From assembly GCA_947359465.1 (NCBI GenBank), contig OX375873.1, forward strand, positions 45,666,437 to 45,730,436: a stretch of DNA of 64,000 bases, in the 5' to 3' direction. Both the position numbers and the translations under genes were made by a program. The stretch comes from Metellina segmentata (taxonomy: Eukaryota; Arthropoda; Arachnida; Araneae; Tetragnathidae). Below are positions 56,619-64,000 of the stretch, one piece after another. The notes below the pieces were generated by a model. The model was given only the letters and a program-made list of their open reading frames with translations. It searched no databases and was not told the DNA's origin. Numbering within the stretch: the stretch's first letter is position 1; each line of letters begins with the position of its first letter.

Positions 56619-58552
56619 CTTTTTCATATGATGAAATATATATGATGAAAACTAATAAATCGAGGTATCGAACCAGGTTTACAGATGAAAATTCACTCTG
56701 CGCCTTTGTATTAGTGGGGTTGATCCCAACATTGATTATCTTGTTTCTCAAGTTCCAGCTCAAACTGTTTGTTATAGACATTGATCAACTAATTGAGCTT
56801 TATCTGCTCAGCAAACCCATTAGAACCCTCAAAGTATTCTTCTTTACACAAAAAGGTGGACTAACCTGTAGATTATCCAAACTCTTTTACCCATTAGTAT
56901 AATATCGGGAGTCTTCTAATGGAGTTCAGATTAAGTGACAATATTTTTCCTCAGTTGAACTTTTATAATTTAAGAGCAATCTTCTTACTCAATTCTTTCT
57001 CGGCAAAAAGGTAAGCTTTACTTCTCTAATAAGTTTAGTTTCTCACGTGTTCTATTTTTCCTTAAAAAGTTTGTTTTGCCCTAGATCATTGACTATTAAA
57101 TATGATCAGCTGATGAAATGTGATGAGCCCCTTTTTGTGAAACTAGACACAAAATTAGACGTGTTGCTTTATCCCATTTGATTTCAAGGAAAATTAAGAT
57201 GCTTTTGAAAGTTAAATTATTTACCGATAACTCCGTTACTGTTTAGCACTGTTCTGTTCCAAATCCCTTAACTCTCTGTACTTAAGGAATGTGCATTTAT
57301 AATAGTTTGGGAAACGGTTAATTGTAACGAGGTAACTCTGAAACGTCAATGCTATGAATTACTTAAAAATTCAAAAGTAGCTTGTATTTCAATTATATTC
57401 AATTTGTTGTTCTTTGAAAGAACTTATGAGGGTATTTCTTTTCAAATAACTCGAATTAAAATGTAACTCAAATAATTGAAATATTTGTATAACATTTTAT
57501 TATAAGTTATACAGAAGGATTTAAAATCAATTTTAGCAAGGAATGAGATGTGTATACTATTGTTCATACACAAGTTTTCTCACAAAGACATTCTATCATA
57601 AAATTATAATTCTACTGTGCGAATCATTCTACTTTGAGTTTCAGAAAGAAAAAATTTATTATTAAGAGCGATATTGTCTGTTACTTGTAGTTTTATTGGT
57701 ACTTGTCTTTTCCCAAAATAAAGTTTTCCATAATTATTGTGTTATGATCCGGGTTTTTTTTAGAAAAAAACTAGGATATCATTTTTTGCAAAAATGATGC
57801 AACCCTAACCAAATTAAAGTAAGTTCTTCTGTCGAAGCAATGTGGTAAAATTATATATTTATATTTTTTGTTCATGATGTGTTGCTTGCGAACATGAGGT
57901 AAAATGGGGCATTACCCCAATACTAACTAAATAAATGTATTGGGCAGTTGTTATCAAGACAGAAATTACAAAAATAAAATGTTTTGGTATAAGTATAATG
58001 TCGTTAACCTAACCATTTTTTACATTATGCTCTGCGTTTTACAATTGAATGCGTATACGATTAAAAAATGACGAGAGAGTAGTACAACAATCGATTTGAT
58101 AGCAAAATCGTTGCCGAACTCAATGGTAAATTTCGTGTAATTTTCCGTCTCCAACGCATGCAAGTTGTAAATTGTGTGATTTTCTTATAAAAACTAAACG
58201 CGTAAAACCAATTTTGCCATTGACAATATCAAAACTATTAAAATAGTTAAGATATCGCTCTTGTGAAAACTCATTTAAATATATTGATTTAGCAATGAGC
58301 TTTCAGGCAAAATAAATCCGATCCGCCTATTATTACTATTGCACGTCTAACACTTACTATGCTGAATTTCCCTTTTCTCAATTTAGAATAGAGGCAAAAA
58401 TACTGTCACACTCGTCGAAACTGCTTAGTGTTCAGTTATTTTAAATAAATGCGAATGTAAATTCGGTTCAGAAAACGTAATGTAACGGAAACGGAAATAA
58501 AAATAACAAACGTAATGTAACTGCAAATAGAAATTATATTATGCTTTTTAAA
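56619..58552. other. AT-rich intron sequence
   Basis: The open frame crossing 56620-56902 shows no family resemblance. No exon-like signal was recognised elsewhere. Confidence 0.45.
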
Positions 58553-58791
58553 TGAGCCATGATTTTTTAAAGTGGTATAAGTCCACTTTCAAAAAAAAAA
58601 GTTTATTTTCTTCAACAATTTTAATAATTATTACTCCATAGTAAAAGTTAGCATGTTTATAGTGTTAAAAACATCATCCGAATTGAGTAACGTTTGCCAA
58701 TATTTTAAAATTGATTTGAACGAAAACTCTTAAATATTTCGCTGGATGAAAAAAAAATGGACTTATACCACTTTCAAAAATAACGGCTCAA
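58553..58791. mobile_element. MITE with ~35-bp inverted repeats
   Basis: The left arm contains AAAGTGGTATAAGTCCA and the right arm its exact inverse TGGACTTATACCACTTT. The pairing extends imperfectly outward to TGAGCC at the left and GGCTCA at the right, giving arms of roughly 35 bp around an AT-rich core. Length is about 240 bp, with no coding capacity. The target duplication is unclear (AAAT-like on both sides). Confidence 0.7.
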
Positions 58792-59709
58792 ATGTTATTT
58801 CTAATGCCCAACCAATTAATAGTTTTATAAAATAAGATTTCAAGCTAACCTATAATTTTTTTTTTATGAAGATGAATGCGATATAATTATCACAGACTCA
58901 ATTTTTTTAATATTACAAAAAAATATTACTATTTTAAATTTTTGTACAGTTTGGGACATTTTTGTACCTCACAGTATAAAATTGAATGCAATAAATTTTT
59001 TATAGGGGAAATTGTATTGAAGAAAGATACGATGTTTCGTTCAAATTACATTTTAAATTAAGAACGTAAGTTAACAGACCAGATTTCAAAAGCTCCTACA
59101 CGCTTGAGATTACCTAAGCAATGTACATTATGGTATTTGTAAATTTTATAACTCGAAGAATTACTATAATAATAGTATAGAATAGCAATAATCGTAATAA
59201 AAAAGGATTCCTGGAGTCAAACTAGGACAGGCTTGCACAGTAGTTTTCGGTGTATTTTTAATTGCATTTCTTATTTGACAATGCGATGCTTGAGTAAGTT
59301 TCTACAGTTTCTCAAAAAGTTATGATACTTTGCTCCAAAACAATCCATTTTGAGGTAATACGATAATTTTCAAGTTTTTTTCAAATCCAATTAATTTCTT
59401 CTTTTATTCCGTTTCATTTTATCTGTCAGATGCATGGGGGGGGAGAGTTTTATGATCATGATACTTCAAATTGTAAAGGTAAATAACGATGTTACACGTA
59501 TCTCTCAAGACTCTGCTAGCTAACCAAATCTCAAAAATTCGATGGAAAGCAAACGTTATCATCGAATTTTATACAAACTCAGTACAATTAGTTGTGTGTA
59601 ATCCATACTAAAAAATAGCCTATGCATGTACAGCCGAGCAGTATGCGAATTAAGCTTTATTCGTAATCAATTAGCATTACAAATATATCAAGTTTCCTCA
59701 ATGTTTTAA
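58792..59709. other. AT-rich intron sequence
   Basis: No gene or repeat recognised. Confidence 0.5.
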
Positions 59710-59995
59710 GGGGCCACGAAAGCTCAATTGGAAGAGTAAAGCATTAACAATCCGAGGGTTGCGAGTTCAAAGTTAGGTCCCCTGGTTCGGAGCTGGTACA
59801 CGTTAAATCAGTCGTGGGCACAAATGTCCTTAAATTTGTCGTGGCTTGTAAGTTTGGAATGTGGGGGTACTAACTCAGTGTTGACCTAGTCAATTGACAG
59901 TAATTCATCACTACTAGGTGTTGTCTTTGGATCTTTTTTTTTTCTTGATAGATCACGAACCGTCGCCAATAGCCCTTATTTCTTACATATTCTGG
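59710..59995 (+). repeat. tRNA-derived SINE, type 1, diverged
   Basis: The plus strand opens GGGGCCACGAAAGCTCAATT, then GGAAGAGTAAAGC and CGAGGGTTGCGAGTTCAAAG (eroded B box). The body follows with ACGTTAAATCAGTCGTGGGC, ACAAATGTCCTTAAATTTGT and GGTGTTGTCTTTGGATC, ending CCGTCGCCAATAGCCC. Confidence 0.82.
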
Positions 59996-60589
59996 ATAAA
60001 AAGCTGGATTTGCCACAAGCAATGAGATTTCCTATTGAGTCATAAAAAAAGTCCTAAATAAATAATTAACAAGTTTTTTATATTATAAGTATATTCCCTG
60101 ATAATTTGTATTGAACCAACCAAACTTACCAAACATTTTGTTCCACCTTTTAGCAAGCGAAGTAAGAATGGTTCGCGAAACGAACCAAATAGAACTGTAC
60201 AGTAATTTTAACGGGTTTAACAAATAATAGCGAGCAAAGAGGAAATCTCAAATGTTTTCAAAAATTAGTCTTCATTTGTATGGTGACTACATCTATTTTT
60301 TATTCCTCAATATTTTACTGTAATCTCATGAATACACAGTGCGTACGATTGACGCTTGCAGGCAAAGTGTATTTCTGCGATCCTAATAAAATAATTCACT
60401 GAGTAATCAAAACAGATATATGATAATATACTCCCCACACACAGATACAAATTTCTCAGAACTATCTCTAGGAATATAGAACTAGGAATATCTAGTATAG
60501 AACTAGGAATATCTCCCTTTGCTTGAGAGGGCATTGATAATAAACTTGTGCTTGTGGATAAGAAACTGGAAAAGTTGAGAGTTTGCAAC
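59996..60589. other. AT-rich intron sequence
   Basis: No exon recognised. AACTAGGAATATCT is repeated in tandem near 60480-60513. Confidence 0.45.
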
Positions 60590-60835
60590 TATAACCAACC
60601 ATACCTTCATGTACGAAGGGAGATGGATGTTAAATCCGTCGTGGCCTCAAATGTCCTCACGTTGGGGTCGTGTGAAATTTTGGAGAGTGGGGTGCCAGCT
60701 CAGGTACTGACCTCGTCATCTAACTGTGGTTCGAAATTACTAGGTGTTGTCCTTGGTTTTTTCCACTTCTGACCACGGTTTGTTCCCGGAAAAGTCACCA
60801 ATGGCCAGTTGTGTTGCTCCAGTGTGACATAAAGC
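60590..60835 (+). repeat. SINE body (type 1/2), head eroded
   Basis: The plus-strand body is well preserved: TTAAATCCGTCGTGGCCTCA, AATGTCCTCACGTTGGGGTC, GGAGAGTGGGGTGCCAGCTC, ACCTCGTCATCTAACTGTGG, AGTTGTGTTGCTCCAGTGTG. The 5' head (60525-60600) retains only GAGAGTTTGCAACTATAACC-like traces of a type 1 head. Confidence 0.85.
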
Positions 60836-60933
60836 CACCTGCGTACCTTTGTTCGCTATATTTTACCAACCCCTTAATATTAGTGTGTAATTCTACAACT
60901 ATGCTAATCACCACCATGTTTACTTAAGTGTGT

Positions 60934-61170
60934 GATGCCGAAAGGGTAGTCGGGTGGTTAGCTCTCTGGCAATTGGTAAGCTCTGGGCTCAAATCCCGGT
61001 CTAGACATGGATTACCCGGTCTAGGTCTAGGATAATCCAAAATTCACTTTAACTTTAAGACAACGGCCGGTAATGCAGTTGTATCTTGGTCGCGCCAAGA
61101 AATAATTTAGACTACGGTTAGTTTTGCATCTGTACCTTGTAAGTTATCATAAGCGCGCCATTTAAATCTA
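60934..61170 (+). repeat. tRNA-derived SINE, type C
   Basis: GATGCCGAAAGGGTAGTCGG, GTGGTTAGCTCTCTGGC (A-box-like) and GGCTCAAATCCCGG (B-box-like) form a tRNA-like head. The body has GGATAATCCAAAATTCAC, GACAACGGCCGGTAATGCAG, TTGTATCTTGGTCGCGCCAA and GAAATAATTTAGACTACGG. Fragments of the same body lie inverted at 39714-39935. Confidence 0.72.
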
Positions 61171-61339
61171 TAGCCGTAGTAAAAAGGTTATGCCATAAGT
61201 CTAGATGTACTTAGGTAAAAGACCGTAAAGGGAGAGGCTCCACCAAATCTACCGGTGTTAAAACAACGCTTACAAATGGTCACATAGCGACGTAAGATGC
61301 CATATAATCTCTCGATTGCGATAACTGCGTTCAAGCCTA

Positions 61340-62260
61340 TTCTCCAAAACGTTGTTGCCAGACAGCATTCTGCTTAAAGGAGGTGCGTTTTACTGCCACT
61401 CGGAGAAAAGCACGATAAAACTCATTCAAAAGAACCCATTCCTTTTACACCACAGCCCTCTCCGAACACCAGGACGCATGCAAAACGTACCAACGAGTGC
61501 ACTCCAGGTGAATGCATCTTCTTTAGGATCCGCGATTCCCCTTTGCGATGCAAAATTCCCCGCTCGGCTGATAGGAACACCAACGAGCTTAAACCCCGAA
61601 AAAAAAGACGCTCTCTCCAGAGAGCGAAGAGACTGATGTTCCCTTTCGCCTCTGCCCCCGCATACCTGGAACGAGTCTTCCGCGAGAAGAGATGCCGGAT
61701 GATGCTTCACGGATCCTCCGGATTGCCCGGATCGCGAACCCCTTCCCCTCCGGTCGGATCTTTCCAACGGCGACCCCGCCAACCTTTCCCTTTTCCCAAA
61801 TGATACTTCAGCGATTGTTGCCGATGCGATGCTGTAAGCTCAACCACAATGACCCTTGTATGGATGTATCTCTCTCTATCTCTCTCTCTCTCTGGAGCAG
61901 CGAATGCACGCGTTATTTAAACGTTAAACCACCCTCCACCCCCGTGAGCGCGTGTCCATGTATGCATGCAGTGATCCTGGAAAAGAAGAGCATCGGCGAG
62001 CTAGACTTTCTGGTGGTGGTTCAACTGCTACAACATCCCTTTTCGAGAACCATTCTGGGTTAAAGGAGAGAGCGCGGAAAGGGTCCTCCATCTATGGCCC
62101 TGGTAATTCCTTCGAGTATATTAGAGGGCCACTCAGCTATCCGTTGGAGGGTCACTCATTGGTGCTGAGCAGCTCCCAGTGCCTCTTCACACCCCCAGAG
62201 AAGCTTTTCTTCCGCGGCGGATGGGCACAAGGATGTGCTGGAATCGCTTACCGGAGGTGG
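61340..62260. other. GC-rich island in the homeobox intron
   Basis: About 0.9 kb of GC- and CpG-rich sequence inside an AT-rich intron, including a (TC)n run at about 61870-61895. Open frames occur in several registers on both strands, none with a recognised domain. The position within a developmental regulator's intron makes an enhancer, an alternative promoter or an alternative first exon plausible. All three are inference. Confidence 0.45.
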
Positions 62261-63394
62261 GACCTTTTTTCCCAACACTTCATTACCTATTTTTTAAATT
62301 CCTATTTAGCCCAACTTTATTATTATTATTATTCTATCGGTTCCTTGGCTTTTCCTCACTCTTTATGGTAGCTTCGAGTTTTTGCACCTTGGAGTGTCGA
62401 GACGAGGAGGAGTTTTTTATCACGCAAAAACAGCTTCCAACAGCGGATTTTTTTTTCTCGAAAAAACTAATTTAGTTTTTTGGTGTGCCTAGTTATCTTT
62501 CTAGGGTACTTTCGGTTTCTGGAGGAGCAATAGAGTACCTTCAGTTTCGATATTCTTCATCCGCATGGTTTGTATTTAATTAATTTCCCCTGTTATTATT
62601 TTTATACGTGTGTATGGCGATACTTTTGAAAATTTTCTTTCTTAAGTTATTTCCTTTTTGAAGCTGTTTTCACTTTTACTGAGTGATGACTATCCTTATT
62701 GATAAATGTTTGAATCCAGCTCTCGAGGACTTGTTGACGCTTCAGTATCAGTTCGATTGGCTTCAATAGCCAATTTATTTATCTTAATTATAAACTACAC
62801 CAAGGGAAATGATTATTTACTTTGGGAAACTTTCTTAAAATGCGTGAGATATGACACACAAAATAGTTCAATTCGTGTAGAATTCAAGTAAGGCCTGTTT
62901 CTGTTCAAAATCAAAATAAAGATTTACAATTCTGCTATTTGTACACGTGCCATGGCACCTTCATTGTAACGATGCTGTTAACCTTATTACTAATTTTATA
63001 ATAGTTTGAAAATTTCACCTGTTCGTAAAACATTTTTCTGAAAAAAGAATAAAATTGGTATTTAACAGAGTCAAGTCAAAACTGCCTCACACTCTCTGAA
63101 CCAGATGTTCTTATTAAAACTCCATCTATTCACCTAATTTCTATATAATGTTTGGATCCTGCGTCATAAAACCCAAATCAACCTACTTAATCTATTTATG
63201 TATTTCACTAATAACTACGCTATTGTTAAACTCGCCGCTCTAATGAAATTCTTCACTACTGACTTCAGAACGCAATGATAAATCTTTAAGATAGATATTA
63301 GCACAGAAAAGAAAATGTAAGTGAAAATAGTCTTATCGTGGAAAAATGCCGAATTGCTTTGGTTGGCTGGTAGTTGAATTAACATAACTGAAGC
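62261..63394. other. AT-rich intron sequence
   Basis: No exon recognised. GATCCTGCGTCATAAAACCC near 63157 resembles the tail of SINE type D. Confidence 0.45.
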
Positions 63395-63695
63395 AACAAA
63401 ATGGGCTATTGGCGACGGTCCGGGATCAATTCCTAACGGAAAAATTCGAGGACAACACCCCGTGATTTTGAAACACGGTCAGATGACTAGGTCAACACAC
63501 CTAAGCAGGCAACCCACTTCCCAAACTTCCACACCACGTCAACGTGAGGGGATTTGAGACCACGACAGATTTAATGTGCACCAACCTTCACGTATACATT
63601 ATGATCTTTGGTTGTATCGAGATAGGAATTCACAATACTCCAGTTGTTAATCCGCAACTCTATCAAAGGGAGTACCTCGGACTCGTATCGATTTC
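63395..63695 (-). repeat. tRNA-derived SINE, type 1, diverged
   Basis: On the minus strand the body is clear: TTAAATCTGTCGTGGTCTCA, CTCACGTTGACGTGGTGTGG, AAGTTTGGGAAGTGGGTTGC, CACGGGGTGTTGTCCTCGAA, CCCGGACCGTCGCCAATAGC. The head region at 63600-63690 (TTGCGGATTAACAACTGGAG) is strongly diverged, with an inserted stretch. Confidence 0.82.
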
Positions 63696-64000
63696 AACAA
63701 AGAAATGGGATGAACTTAAAGAAGGATTTCAGAATCTAACTGTGGTAACCTGATTGAGATGTGTTCTTTGCCATAAATTTGATTGTAAATAAAAATTAAC
63801 ACAAGTAAGAGTAAACGAAATGCTGTTATCATATTTTTGGATAAGTGTATTTCGTTTAGATCTATTAACTCCATTTATATTATTATAGATAATTTTTTCC
63901 TTTTAAATGGATTAAAACAAGGTATGAAATTGGAGTAACGACACTGCCATCGATACGGATAAGAAATCAAGAATGTTTGATGCAGATTCTACGCACGGGT

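Larger units (their letters stand above)
48963..64000 (+). other. Intron 1 of the Nkx2-1 homologue (partial, over 15 kb)
   Basis: It begins with the donor GTAAGT at 48963. No frame in the remaining 15,038 bases resembles an NK homeodomain on either strand, so the acceptor lies beyond the window. The intron is AT-rich and holds a decaying tandem array, palindromic satellite relatives, two MITEs, at least four SINEs and one GC-rich island. Confidence 0.85.

Noticed and set aside
18598..61000. tRNA genes at SINE heads with good B boxes (18650, 27785, 18080, 60990)
   Set aside because: The heads continue into conserved SINE bodies, lack a matching acceptor stem and recur as dispersed copies. They are retroposons.
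61426..61782. A 118-codon minus-strand frame in the intronic GC-rich island
   Set aside because: Frames are open in several registers because stops are rare in this GC-rich segment. No recognised motif.

Overview
This is eukaryotic, AT-rich DNA, almost certainly from an arthropod. A spider or other chelicerate is my guess from the mix of tRNA-derived SINEs, Tc1/mariner, hAT and piggyBac-like relics, but the window does not prove it. There are no bacterial operons, rRNA genes or CRISPR arrays. Host coding sequence is very sparse. The one confident host gene is the first coding exon (48641-48962, + strand) of the Nkx2-1/scarecrow homeobox gene, identified from its N-terminal SPKH and TN (tinman) motif and its conserved linker. 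It is followed by a consensus splice donor and by at least 15 kb of intron. The homeodomain exon must lie beyond base 64000.

Layout. 1-22 kb is upstream intergenic DNA with transposon relics (Tc1-like at 1-347 and 6019-7240; hAT at 12267-14476 with an exact 8-bp target duplication), two degenerate tandem arrays and several SINEs. It also holds an apparently young, intact DD41D Tc1/mariner-superfamily element (19214-20716) with 122-bp terminal inverted repeats and a 358-residue transposase. 22.03-25.85 kb is a homogeneous 185-bp satellite of about 20.65 copies with no length variation. 27.1-28.4 kb is an internally deleted mariner with a SINE nested in it, both with clear target duplications. 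32.4-33.7 kb is a 120-bp array. 34.1-36.2 kb carries two oppositely oriented piggyBac-like non-autonomous elements. 38-47 kb holds SINEs, short repeats and a degenerate array. 47.9-49.0 kb is a GC-rich promoter/5' leader plus exon 1 of the homeobox gene. 49-64 kb is its intron, with a decaying ~250-310-bp array, two MITEs, more SINEs and a GC-rich island at 61.3-62.3 kb.

The most unusual pattern is architectural. At six places an AT-rich tandem array lies directly beside, or within about 150 bp of, a GC-rich island (4.2, 10.5, 21.9, 32.2, 43.8 and 48.9 kb). In at least three cases, probably four, the copies nearest the island are the most regular and decay away from it. A second pattern is a dispersed repeat carrying the perfect palindrome GACGAGATATCTCGTC. 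It is scattered around 21, 25.9-27, 42.5 and 51.3 kb and is recognisably related to the 185-bp satellite, so the satellite probably arose by amplifying one such copy. GC content and copy similarity were judged by eye.
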